DNA from: DAOTVD01 sp034437075
Lineage (GTDB): Bacteria > Chloroflexota > Anaerolineae > Aggregatilineales > J027
Reading direction: 5' to 3'
DNA length: 17,131 bases
Assembly: GCA_034437075.1 (NCBI GenBank)
Contig: DAOTVD010000216.1
Location: 1 to 17,131, forward strand
Of this stretch, positions 8,091-15,329 are shown one piece after another (position 1 is the stretch's first letter; every line of letters begins with the position of its first letter). A model generated the notes under the pieces. That model was not told the origin of the DNA, ran no database searches, and saw only the letters and a list, made by a program, of their open reading frames with translations. A program made the position numbers and the translations under genes.

Positions 8091-8320
8091 TCCGAGAGCG
8101 ACCACGCCAGTAATAGCGGGCAAATACACAGCGTATAGACCCCGTGCAGCACCAAGGCAAAGGTCAAGAGCCGCCACCCCAAGCGCCGGGTGGCGGCATT
8201 GCGCCGGGCGGTGTAGCTCGCGCCGATGATAATGCCCACGAAGGGCAACAACGAAATAAAATAGAGACCTGCCTGGGCGATATTCCCCAGGCCGATCTCG
8301 TGTAAGGGCCGGTCGGGCAT
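8087..8320 (-). CDS. Small two-helix membrane protein
   Basis: The 77-residue product has two hydrophobic segments, about residues 17-37 (AGLYFISLLPFVGIIIGAS) and 52-73 (LTFALVLHGVYTLCICPLLL), joined by a basic loop (TARRNAATRRLGWR). By the positive-inside rule the loop should be cytoplasmic. I do not recognise a family. The ATG lies 6 bases after the rpoD stop and its GGAG ribosome-binding site overlaps the end of rpoD, so it is probably co-transcribed as the last gene of the dnaG-rpoD operon. It lacks named catalytic motifs. Real coding is supported by spacing, ribosome-binding site and consistent membrane topology. Confidence 0.7.
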   Translation of the reverse strand: MPDRPLHEIGLGNIAQAGLYFISLLPFVGIIIGASYTARRNAATRRLGWRLLTFALVLHGVYTLCICPLLLAWSLSD

Positions 8321-8326
8321 AAATAA

Positions 8327-9988
8327 CTACTCCAGATAATCGCGTAGCGGGCGGCTGCGATTGGGTTGGCGTAGTTTGCGTAGCGCCTTGGCTTCAATCT
8401 GGCGGATGCGCTCGCGCGTGACACCATAGTACCGCCCGACTTCTTCCAGCGTGTGTTCTTGGCCGTCTTTTAGGCCAAAGCGCATTTCCAGCACTTCGCG
8501 CTCGCGTTCGTTCAACACGTGTAGCGCGTCGCGGATTTGCTCTTTGAGTAGCGTACCTGTGGCCGCATCCACCGGGCCAGGCATCTTATCATCCTCGATG
8601 AAATCACCCAATAAGCTGCTATCCTCTTGGCCGACGGTCATTTCCAAGGACATGGGCTCCTGAGAAATGCGCAAAATCCGCCGAATCTTGTTGGCCTCGC
8701 GGCGCAGTTTGCGAAACAACACCGGATCGACAATTTCTAAGTCCATTTCGGCGTCCATGATCTCGCGCACGCGGGTGATTTCATCTTCTTCCAAGAAGCC
8801 CATCTGCAAGGCCAAATCTTCGGCGGAGGGCTCCGCGCCTTGCACCTGGGTGAGTTCGCGCTGCACGCGCATCAGGCGATTGATGGTTTCGACCATATGC
8901 ACTGGAATACGGATGGTGCGCGCCTGGTCGGCAATCGCGCGGCTAATGGCCTGGCGAATCCACCAGGTGGCATAGGTGCTGAATTTATACCCCTTGGTAT
9001 GGTCGAACTTTTCCACCGCGCGTAGGAGCCCAATATTGCCTTCTTGGATCAAATCCAAAAAGCTGATGCCGCGCCCCATATAGCGCTTGGCGACGCTGAC
9101 CACCAGGCGCAAATTGGCGCGCGTCAGGCTCTCGGCGGCGCGTTCGCCCCGACAGACGACGTCTTCTAGCTCGAAATCGAGCATACGTTGGCCGCGTTCG
9201 CCTTCCTGGGCCAGATAATCCGCGATGACATCCCAGGGGGGCATATCTTGGGTTTGGGCAAAATGCACGGCGATGACATCTTGCAAGGGCGCGGGGGTGG
9301 CGTACAGCAGATGAAATACGCCAAGCAGTGCTTTGGCCAACTTAGTCCAGGTGTCATCCCGCCCCCAATTGCCTTGGGACAAATACTCGCGGATGTACGA
9401 CCCCTCTGGAATGTGCCAGGTATCGCGCAAAGCACGCGCTTCGTTCAACGTGGCCCCCATATCGGGTAGATCGGTGGCCCGCTTAGTGGCAATCTTGACG
9501 ACTTTTCCCCATTCCGCCAGGGCTTCTTCGTACCAAACACGGTAGACCGTTTCGTGCTGGTCGGCGCCATATTCAGCATACAGGTGTTGTATCTGCATCA
9601 TGGCGGTGATCTGGGCAGAGAGCCAGGTTTCATGATTCTGAGTGAGTAGCTCGACCTGGCCAATTTCTTTCAGATACATCCGCACCGGGTCATCCGACAC
9701 CGTGCCGACCTCGCGTTCGGGTTCGTCATCATCGTCGTCGTCGGCATCATCGTCAGCATCATCAATTTCTTGCAGATCATCATCCGTTTCATCATCGTCA
9801 TCACTGCTAACAATTTCGACGCCGTTGGTTTCCAATTCTTCGATAAAATCTTGCGCAGCCTGGCTATCTGGATCATCAAACAGATCGTAAATTTCGCCTT
9901 CGCTGAGTTGCTTCTCTCGCTTGCCTTTTTCCAATAGGTCGCGTAGGGCCTCTTGGCGGGCTCTCGGTTGCGCGTGTCGTTTAACCAT
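8327..9988 (-). CDS. rpoD: Principal RNA polymerase sigma factor (sigma-70, RpoD/SigA)
   Basis: This 553-residue group 1 sigma factor directs RNA polymerase to housekeeping promoters. Region 1.2 is DDPVRMYLKEIGQVELLT (99-116). Regions 2.1-2.4 run from RANLRLVVSVAKRYMGRG through LDLIQEGNIGLLRAV and YATWWIRQAISRAI to ARTIRIPVHM (290-365). The 3.2 segment is near GDFIEDD, and region 4.2 has TLEEVGRYYGVTRERIRQIE (513-532) with the usual LRDYLE terminus. Residues 63-90 are an Asp-rich run, residues ~120-285 form the variable non-conserved region, and region 3.0/3.1 carries an insert of about 32 residues before KIRRILRISQEP. It lies 35 bases after dnaG; the GGAGG at 10001-10005 is a clear ribosome-binding site. 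Confidence 0.97.
   Translation of the reverse strand: MVKRHAQPRARQEALRDLLEKGKREKQLSEGEIYDLFDDPDSQAAQDFIEELETNGVEIVSSDDDDETDDDLQEIDDADDDADDDDDDEPEREVGTVSDDPVRMYLKEIGQVELLTQNHETWLSAQITAMMQIQHLYAEYGADQHETVYRVWYEEALAEWGKVVKIATKRATDLPDMGATLNEARALRDTWHIPEGSYIREYLSQGNWGRDDTWTKLAKALLGVFHLLYATPAPLQDVIAVHFAQTQDMPPWDVIADYLAQEGERGQRMLDFELEDVVCRGERAAESLTRANLRLVVSVAKRYMGRGISFLDLIQEGNIGLLRAVEKFDHTKGYKFSTYATWWIRQAISRAIADQARTIRIPVHMVETINRLMRVQRELTQVQGAEPSAEDLALQMGFLEEDEITRVREIMDAEMDLEIVDPVLFRKLRREANKIRRILRISQEPMSLEMTVGQEDSSLLGDFIEDDKMPGPVDAATGTLLKEQIRDALHVLNEREREVLEMRFGLKDGQEHTLEEVGRYYGVTRERIRQIEAKALRKLRQPNRSRPLRDYLE
9718..9805 (-). repeat. Asp-codon-rich low-complexity tract inside rpoD
   Basis: Runs of GAT/GAC codons on the minus strand encode residues ~63-90 of the sigma factor (SSDDDDETDDD ... 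DDADDDADDDDDDEPE). It is compositional repetition of codons, not a strict tandem array. It lies between the N-terminal segment and region 1.2, where group 1 sigma factors often carry an acidic region. Confidence 0.75.
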
Positions 9989-10023
9989 GACCGTTGGGTT
10001 CCTCCATTTGCGTTGCTATGCGT

Positions 10024-12048
10024 CTAACGGGCTGCCGATAGATTTTGCAGGTTATGGATGGCACGTTTGAGCGTATTCATTTTGCGGTTGATCTCGCTAA
10101 AAGCCAATCGCCAGGCTTCTTCTTGCTCGGGTTGTTGTTCTTCTTGGGCCTCACCGATGATAAATGTGATCTCGGCGGCTTGCTTGCCGAGCCGCTCGTG
10201 CCGCAGCATCAACAACCGGATCGGGAATTCATCAATGGTGCGCGTGTAGCCTTGTTGATCGCGTTCGCGTAAAAATGATTCTAGTTCGGTGGCGGGCAAG
10301 CGACCAGCACGTTGGGTGTAGGCGTCCAGGGGTTCGATGAGGATTTCGTGCAAGGTGTCTTGTAAATCGGGTTCGATATATTCGCGCAGATAATCGATAG
10401 GTTCCATTTCAAATTGGGCGCGGGCGACCTGCAAGAGTTCGAAAACGCGCTGAAAGTCTGTGTACGAAAAATCTTCGCTGCTGAGCCCTTCGGCAAAGGG
10501 CGGTTTTGTGTCGTTCAACACTTCACGCAAGAGGCGATTCGCTTCGAAAAACCGTTCGGGGCGCTGGATCATCACCGATAGGCAATAGCGTTCCAGAATG
10601 CGCGCCCGCGAAACGAGAGGCACATCGGCAGGGGGCGGGGCGGGTTTGGGGGCTTGGGCCCGGGCTTTACTCGGGCGGCGCTTTTGGGGCTGGGCGGCGT
10701 ACCCTTCGCGCCGGGTCAAGGACTCGGCCCAGGTGATGACCTCGCGCGGGTCTAGGCGTAGTTTAGCGCTTAGCATTTGGATGTTGTCGTGCCGTAACAA
10801 ACTATCTTCGGTCGCGCTGAGCAAGGGTAACAATTTTTGGGCGATGTGCTGGCGTTCGGCCACCGAGGGATGATCGGGCAGGTCTGCTACAGCGTTTTCA
10901 ATCAGAAATTCGCTCAGCGGGCGGGCGGCCTCCACCTGTGCGGGCCATTCGTCTGGACGCGCGCGGATGAAGTCGTCCGGGTCTTTGCCTTCGGGCAAAT
11001 GGAGCACCCGAATATCGATTTTCAAATGCCCGGCCTGTTGAAAATACCCGCGCGCATCCATCACATAGGTGTCGCTATCGCCCAGCGCTTCGCGCGCCAC
11101 TTCTAGGCCGCGTTGGGTGGCCTTTAGGCCGGCGGTGTCGGCATCCAGGGCTAGGATGATGCGCCGGGCATATCGCGCGACGGTTTCTAGTTGAGCCGCG
11201 GTCAGGGATGTTCCCATCGGCGCGATCACGTTCTGATAGCCCGCTTGGTGGGCCTGCATCACGTCCAGATAGCCTTCCACGAAAATCGCGGTTTCTGTCT
11301 CGCGGATGGCCCGGCGGGCCAAATCGTAGCCGAATAGGGTCTGGCTTTTATCAAATAATTCCGTTTGTGGGGAATTCAAATATTTAGGCGCATTGGGATC
11401 ATCTTCTAGCAAGCGTGCCCCAAACGCAATCGGACGCCCGCGCCCATCCCGAATAGGGATCATGAAACGGTTACGAAAGCGATCATAAATTTTACCGGTT
11501 TTACTACTTTCCGAGAGCATGCCCGAAGCCCGGATTTCATCCATGCTGAAGCCATGTTTGCGTAGGTAATCCAGCGCGCGCGACCACTCCGGCGGCGCGT
11601 AGCCCAGCTTAAAGGCCTCAATCGTTTCGTTGTTTAAGCCCCGTTGCCGGGCGTAGGCTTCAGCCGGGCTGCCGGGCAGGGTTTTGAAATAGGCATTTTG
11701 CATCAGTTCCAGAATATGATAGAGGCGCTCGCGGATTTGCGTATCCTCGGATGCCTGCTGGTTCTGGCTTTTGAGTTCCACCCCAGCACGTTGGGCTAGG
11801 TCGCGCAGGGCCTCCTTAAATTCTAGCCCCTCGGCGCGCATGTAGAAGCCGAACACATCGCCTCCCACGCCACACTGCCCAAAACAACGCCAAGTTTGCG
11901 TGCCCGGAAAAACCACAAACGATGGGGTACGCTCGCTATGAAACGGACATAACCCCTTGTAGCTATGCCCCGATTTTTTGATCTGGGTGTATCCGGAGAC
12001 AATATCGACTATATCCAGACGGCCTTTAATTTCATCAACAACAGACAT
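10024..12048 (-). CDS. dnaG: DNA primase
   Basis: The primase makes RNA primers at the replication fork. In 674 residues, the N-terminal CHC2 zinc site is CPFH (Cys34, His37) plus Cys55 and Cys59 in WRCFGQCGVGGD. The catalytic core contains RFRNRFMIPIRDGRGRPIAFG (190-210). The Toprim motifs are FVEGYLDVMQAH with Glu258 and LALDADTAG with Asp302 and Asp304, the likely metal ligands. An insert of ~18 residues follows the DAD helix relative to E. coli before LPEGKDPDD. A Pro/Ala/Lys-rich linker (~450-475) leads to a helical C-terminal domain that would contact DnaB. A TATAAT-type promoter precedes the ATG, and rpoD follows 35 bases later, giving the macromolecular-synthesis gene order without rpsU. 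Confidence 0.97.
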   Translation of the reverse strand: MSVVDEIKGRLDIVDIVSGYTQIKKSGHSYKGLCPFHSERTPSFVVFPGTQTWRCFGQCGVGGDVFGFYMRAEGLEFKEALRDLAQRAGVELKSQNQQASEDTQIRERLYHILELMQNAYFKTLPGSPAEAYARQRGLNNETIEAFKLGYAPPEWSRALDYLRKHGFSMDEIRASGMLSESSKTGKIYDRFRNRFMIPIRDGRGRPIAFGARLLEDDPNAPKYLNSPQTELFDKSQTLFGYDLARRAIRETETAIFVEGYLDVMQAHQAGYQNVIAPMGTSLTAAQLETVARYARRIILALDADTAGLKATQRGLEVAREALGDSDTYVMDARGYFQQAGHLKIDIRVLHLPEGKDPDDFIRARPDEWPAQVEAARPLSEFLIENAVADLPDHPSVAERQHIAQKLLPLLSATEDSLLRHDNIQMLSAKLRLDPREVITWAESLTRREGYAAQPQKRRPSKARAQAPKPAPPPADVPLVSRARILERYCLSVMIQRPERFFEANRLLREVLNDTKPPFAEGLSSEDFSYTDFQRVFELLQVARAQFEMEPIDYLREYIEPDLQDTLHEILIEPLDAYTQRAGRLPATELESFLRERDQQGYTRTIDEFPIRLLMLRHERLGKQAAEITFIIGEAQEEQQPEQEEAWRLAFSEINRKMNTLKRAIHNLQNLSAAR

Positions 12049-12083
12049 GTCGTTTTCACCATCCCCATGCCTCGCTTTTCGGG

Positions 12084-12112
12084 ATTATACACATGTGCCA
12101 TGGCTCATGCAA
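12084..12112 (-). promoter_or_regulatory. Sigma-70-type promoter for dnaG-rpoD
   Basis: On the minus strand TATAAT (complement of 12084-12089) is a perfect -10 box. TTGCAT (complement of 12107-12112) lies 17 bases upstream and keeps the TTG of the -35 consensus. Transcription would begin near 12077, giving a leader of about 30 bases with a GGGGATGG purine run before the dnaG ATG. The promoter occupies the 75-base gap after the PPC-type gene. Confidence 0.6.
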
Positions 12113-12123
12113 TTGGCTGTGGC

Positions 12124-12987
12124 TTATTTGCCAGCTTCATCCGTTTCTAATTCGACCCGTTCAATGGTTAATTGTGCATCCCCCGGCGTGATGCCGCGCA
12201 GCAATGCGCGATGATAATCGAACGCTGCGACCATCATCAGATACGTCCCGGAATTGTTGAGCGGCAACGCTGGGATAAACGCATCTTGTGCGGTTTCGGC
12301 GCTGTCGTCATCCAACCCAATACGCTGGCCAGTTTCATCGAAGACATAGAGCAGGGGGTCGGTGTTCTCGCTGGTGGCGTTCACATCCAGGATGATGGAA
12401 TCTTGTACGCGCAGGCCCACCCAGCGCAAGGGCGTCGTGGTGTCCAATGACAAGGCCAGTGGTTCCTCCGGCGTGATTAACGGAATACCGAGCGCGTCCA
12501 GAGTCGGGAAATCTGCTTCGGGAGAGGGGGCGCTTGTGCCCGTCAGCGAAACAGTATACGCGCCGCTGACCGCTTCGGCATCGCTAGGCAGATACAACGC
12601 ATAGATGGACGACACCAACGCTAGGTAGGTGCCAGTACTGGGTAACGTGACACTCAATTGCGCGTTGAGCCCCTCGCCACTGTCGTCATCCCAGCCCACG
12701 AGCGTGCCATCGGGCTTGGTGAGGATCACCAGCGGGTCGAGCGTTTCGGCGTCGCTCGTTACCGCCAGGCTGATCGTTTGTTCCGCCTCGCCCGTGAAGG
12801 CATACAACACCATGGCCACTTCGGGCGAGAGTTCGCCCTCGGTCGGGGTATCGGGGGCCAGCCAGGCGGCAGCGGGCAATGTCGCGGGGGCTGCCTCTGG
12901 CGTCGGCGTTTGGGCGCCCAACAGCGGCGTAGCCACGAGGCTCAGCACAAGCCCACAAATGATAATGAGCACGCTTTTAGACCGCAT
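12124..12987 (-). CDS. Secreted protein with two PPC-like repeats
   Basis: The 287-residue product opens with a signal peptide (basic MRSKS, then hydrophobic VLIIICGLVLSLVATPLLG, likely cleavage after GA at ~25). A Pro/Thr/Ala-rich spacer follows, then two beta-sandwich repeats of the pre-peptidase C-terminal (PPC) type. Repeat 1 (~48-150) has DPLVILTKPDGTLVGWDDDSGEG and STGTYLALV; repeat 2 (~170-280) has DPLLYVFDETGQRIGLDDDSAET and NSGTYLMMV. No protease or other catalytic domain is attached, so a binding or structural role outside the cell is inferred. I prefer ATG 12987 because GGAG lies 6 bases upstream; an in-frame GTG at 13002 would add five residues. Its start overlaps the MOSC gene by 11 bases. 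Confidence 0.85.
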   Translation of the reverse strand: MRSKSVLIIICGLVLSLVATPLLGAQTPTPEAAPATLPAAAWLAPDTPTEGELSPEVAMVLYAFTGEAEQTISLAVTSDAETLDPLVILTKPDGTLVGWDDDSGEGLNAQLSVTLPSTGTYLALVSSIYALYLPSDAEAVSGAYTVSLTGTSAPSPEADFPTLDALGIPLITPEEPLALSLDTTTPLRWVGLRVQDSIILDVNATSENTDPLLYVFDETGQRIGLDDDSAETAQDAFIPALPLNNSGTYLMMVAAFDYHRALLRGITPGDAQLTIERVELETDEAGK

Positions 12988-13642
12988 CAGTTGCTCCGGC
13001 ACGGTGTTTGGCCAAACGCTCGGCGAACATCGCGCGCCAATCGTCCGAGAGGGGTGGCAATTCGGCGAATTCTTCCGTTAGGGCGATGTCTTGGGGCTGG
13101 GCCAGCGCCCGATTCAACCGGACGATGCTCGCTGCGGGGTGGGGGCGCTCCACTAGCGTAATGGTATCGCCAGGCGCAACCATGCCGGGTTCCAGAACGC
13201 GCAGATAAAAGCCGCTTTTGCCAGTTTGCATCACCAATTTCTCGAAACCCGGTTGGCCGAGCTTGTCGCTTTGTTGCCAGCAGGGAATGCGCGGTTGCGA
13301 AACTTGCACGCGGATCGCGCCCACCTGCCACACATCCCCCACCGCGACATCGCTTTCGGTCAGGCCCAGCAAGGTGAAATTCTCGCCAAAAACGCCCGGC
13401 TCTAGGTTCCACAGGAAATAAGCGTTCCAATAGTCGTAATGCGCCCAGGGATGGCAACAAATCGCCTTATCCGGCCCGCCATGATGTTTCGTATCGCCTA
13501 CGCCATCGCCCGCTAGGCCCGTTGCGGTCGCCTGAACGGGGCTTTGCACGGGGGTCTTGAAGATGCCCGTACGCCAGGTTTTTTGCCCATTCGAGCGCTC
13601 GCGCGGCATCCCTACCTGAATCGATTTAACTTGCCAACTCAT
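12977..13642 (-). CDS. MOSC-domain protein, YiiM-like
   Basis: The 221-residue protein matches the MOSC superfamily in its YiiM-type form. The signatures are GLAGDGVGDTKHHGGPDKAI (42-61), GVFGENFTLLG (83-93), VGDVWQVGAIRVQVSQPR (101-118) and IPCWQ with Cys121, the presumed molybdenum/sulfur-binding cysteine. A helical tail from ~residue 172 fits the 3-alpha domain of this group. YiiM-family proteins reduce N-hydroxylated base analogues using a molybdenum cofactor; the substrate here is not knowable from sequence. The ATG at 13642 follows an AAAGG run. It starts the minus-strand block, diverges from the enoyl-CoA hydratase gene, and overlaps the PPC-type gene. Confidence 0.92.
   Translation of the reverse strand: MSWQVKSIQVGMPRERSNGQKTWRTGIFKTPVQSPVQATATGLAGDGVGDTKHHGGPDKAICCHPWAHYDYWNAYFLWNLEPGVFGENFTLLGLTESDVAVGDVWQVGAIRVQVSQPRIPCWQQSDKLGQPGFEKLVMQTGKSGFYLRVLEPGMVAPGDTITLVERPHPAASIVRLNRALAQPQDIALTEEFAELPPLSDDWRAMFAERLAKHRAGATDAV
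12994..12997 (-). promoter_or_regulatory. Ribosome-binding site deciding the PPC-type protein start
   Basis: GGAG on the minus strand lies 6 bases before ATG 12987 and within the last codons of the MOSC gene. The alternative GTG at 13002 has no such site, which favours the shorter protein. Confidence 0.55.
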
Positions 13643-13770
13643 CTACCAGTGCCTTTCGTCTATTTTTCTCTTTCGTATGATAGTATGGCAGCGGACACTT
13701 TGCACCCCCGGAATAGCGCCGCCTGCCAAGCTGGGGCACAATCAAACCAAAAGTGAAAAGGATTTAGCCG
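13643..13770. promoter_or_regulatory. Divergent intergenic region (MOSC / enoyl-CoA hydratase)
   Basis: This 128-base gap is the only divergent spacer in the window and must hold promoters for both directions. Candidates are TACTAT on the minus strand (near 13680-13685), TATGAT on the plus strand (13676-13681) and CACAAT on the plus strand (13737-13742). None has a convincing -35 partner. An AAAAGGA ribosome-binding site precedes the plus-strand ATG at 13771. Confidence 0.35.
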
Positions 13771-14568
13771 ATGTCCGAGCCTATTTTGAGCCAATTTGCG
13801 GATGGGGTGCTTACTCTGACGCTTAACCGCCCCCAAATCCGCAACGCTGTTGACCCAACGACCATGGACGCCCTGCGCGAGGCACTCCACCAGGCAGCAG
13901 ACCAGGACGACACGCGCGTGATCGTCATCACCGGGGCGGGGGGGCATTTCTGCGCGGGGGCCGATATTCAATACGCGCTGCAAAACGCGGGCGCAGAGGA
14001 CATCCCGCAAACGGGCTACCGCATCTTGACCGAGCATTACGGCCCGGCCTTATTGGCGATTCGTGATTGCCCCAAGCCGGTTATCGCGGCGGTGCAGGGC
14101 TACGCGGCGGGCCTGGGCTGCGACATCGCGCTGCGGTGCGATCTGCGCGTGCTCAGCGCTAACGCGCGTTTGGCGGAGCTTTTCATCCGCGTGGGTTTGA
14201 TCCCCGATGGCGGCGGAACGTATCTGCTGCCGCGTTTGGTCGGTTTGGGCCGCGCGATGGAGATGATGTTCAGCGGGCGGGATGTCCACGCCGAAGAAGC
14301 GCATCAGATCGGCCTGGCCAACCGCGTGTATCCCGAAGAGACTTTTCATAAAGACGCGCATGCCTTCGCCGCCGACCTGGCCAAGCAAGCGCCCCTGGCC
14401 CTAGAGCGCGGCAAACGCGCGATGCTCAACACCCTGGAGGGCATGACCTACGCCGAGGCGCTGCACCAAGAGGCCGCATTGCAGCGCGAGATTTTCGGCA
14501 GCGCAGACGGCACCGAAGGCTTCCGCGCGTTCATGGAAAAACGCGCGCCCCAGTGGAAAGGCCGCTAA
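13771..14568 (+). CDS. Enoyl-CoA hydratase/isomerase (crotonase family)
   Basis: The 265-residue protein has the crotonase fold and would hydrate or isomerise an enoyl-CoA. The first oxyanion-hole element is HFCAGADI (59-66); the second is GYAAGLGCDIALRCD (110-124), where the position usually occupied by Glu144 of rat hydratase is Asp118. IPDGGGTYLLPRLVG (144-158) resembles PaaG/isomerase-type members rather than the PGAGGTQRL of classical hydratases, so double-bond isomerisation or another crotonase reaction is possible. The C-terminal helix ends in FMEKRAPQWKGR. ATG 13771 has an AAAAGGA site with about 9-base spacing. The SDR gene follows after 2 bases, suggesting the pair acts on the same acyl-CoA pathway. 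Confidence 0.9.
   Translation: MSEPILSQFADGVLTLTLNRPQIRNAVDPTTMDALREALHQAADQDDTRVIVITGAGGHFCAGADIQYALQNAGAEDIPQTGYRILTEHYGPALLAIRDCPKPVIAAVQGYAAGLGCDIALRCDLRVLSANARLAELFIRVGLIPDGGGTYLLPRLVGLGRAMEMMFSGRDVHAEEAHQIGLANRVYPEETFHKDAHAFAADLAKQAPLALERGKRAMLNTLEGMTYAEALHQEAALQREIFGSADGTEGFRAFMEKRAPQWKGR
14555..14561 (+). promoter_or_regulatory. Ribosome-binding site deciding the SDR start
   Basis: GGAAAGG ends 9 bases before the ATG at 14571 and lies inside the last codons of the crotonase gene. It supports the ATG over the in-frame GTG at 14553. Confidence 0.55.
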
Positions 14569-14570
14569 AC

Positions 14571-15329
14571 ATGGGCCAACTGGACGGCAAAACAGCGCTT
14601 ATCACAGGCGGCGCGGGGGGCATCGGGACGGCTATCGCGCGCCGCTTTGCGGCGGAAGGCGCGCAAGTCATCCTGGCAGATATCAACCCAGATGGCGCGG
14701 CGCGCCTCGCGGAGGACATCAGCGGGCATGGCGGGCTAGCGATGGCGATGGGCGCGGACGTCACGCGCGCGGAAGATGTGCAGGCGATGTTCACAGACGT
14801 ACAAGGGCGTTATGGCGCGTTGGACATCCTGGTGAACAATGCTGGATGGAGCGCCACCCCCGCCCCGCTGCACGAGATCGACCAGGCCGACTGGGTGCGC
14901 GTTCTGGATGTATGCTTAACGGGCGTTTTCCTGTGCACCAAATATGCCCTGCCGGGGATGATCGCGAGCGGGGGCGGGTGTATCATCAATATGGCCTCGA
15001 TTGCGGGGCTCGTCGGCGCGCCGGGCATCAGCGCCTATGCAGCAGCCAAAGCAGGCGTGATCGAACTCACGCGCACGGTCGCTGCGGAATACGCGCGCTA
15101 TAACATTCGCTGCAATGCGCTCGCGCCAGGTTGGACGCAAACCGCCATGCTGGATGATTTCATCGGTGGCGATGAAAAACGCGAAGCCGGGCTGCTGAAG
15201 GCCACTCCCCAACGGCGTTTCGGTCAACCGGGGGAAATCGCGGCAGCGGCGCTGTTCCTCGCGGCGGGCGAGGCCGCTTTTATGCACGGTCAAACCCTGG
15301 TATTGGACGGAGGATTAACGATCATATGA
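14571..15329 (+). CDS. Short-chain dehydrogenase/reductase (classical SDR)
   Basis: The 252-residue oxidoreductase has the Rossmann TGGAGGIG glycine motif (12-19) and the NNAG motif (89-92). The catalytic set is Ser143 (NMASIAG), Tyr156 and Lys160 (YAAAK). An aspartate after the second strand (ADIN, Asp37) favours NAD(H) over NADP(H). The tail HGQTLVLDGGLTI is standard. Likely activities include 3-hydroxyacyl-CoA or acyl-carrier ketoreduction, fitting the neighbouring crotonase, but sugar or alcohol substrates cannot be excluded. I chose ATG 14571 because it gives the usual start MGQLDGKTALITGG; GTG 14553 would add six residues. The stop overlaps the next ATG as ATGA. Confidence 0.93.
   Translation: MGQLDGKTALITGGAGGIGTAIARRFAAEGAQVILADINPDGAARLAEDISGHGGLAMAMGADVTRAEDVQAMFTDVQGRYGALDILVNNAGWSATPAPLHEIDQADWVRVLDVCLTGVFLCTKYALPGMIASGGGCIINMASIAGLVGAPGISAYAAAKAGVIELTRTVAAEYARYNIRCNALAPGWTQTAMLDDFIGGDEKREAGLLKATPQRRFGQPGEIAAAALFLAAGEAAFMHGQTLVLDGGLTII

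Noticed and set aside
8060..8110. Possible intrinsic terminator after the small membrane protein (T6 tract on minus strand)
   Set aside because: No stable stem directly precedes the T-run; the tract is the AAA AAG end of the aminotransferase read backwards.
9642..9890. Ser-rich 82-residue plus-strand reading frame
   Set aside because: It is the antisense of the Asp-codon tract of rpoD; TCA/TCG repeats on that strand give Ser runs with no other support.
12988..13002. GTG start adding five residues to the PPC-type protein
   Set aside because: ATG 12987 has GGAG at 6-base spacing and a standard basic signal-peptide start, while GTG 13002 lacks a ribosome-binding site.
12658..13161. 167-residue plus-strand reading frame
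   Set aside because: It runs antisense to the PPC-type and MOSC genes, which have family motifs; the Arg/Gly-rich product lacks any recognisable domain.
14553..14570. GTG start adding six residues to the SDR
   Set aside because: The ATG at 14571 has a GGAAAGG site and gives the standard SDR N-terminus; the extension has no family support.
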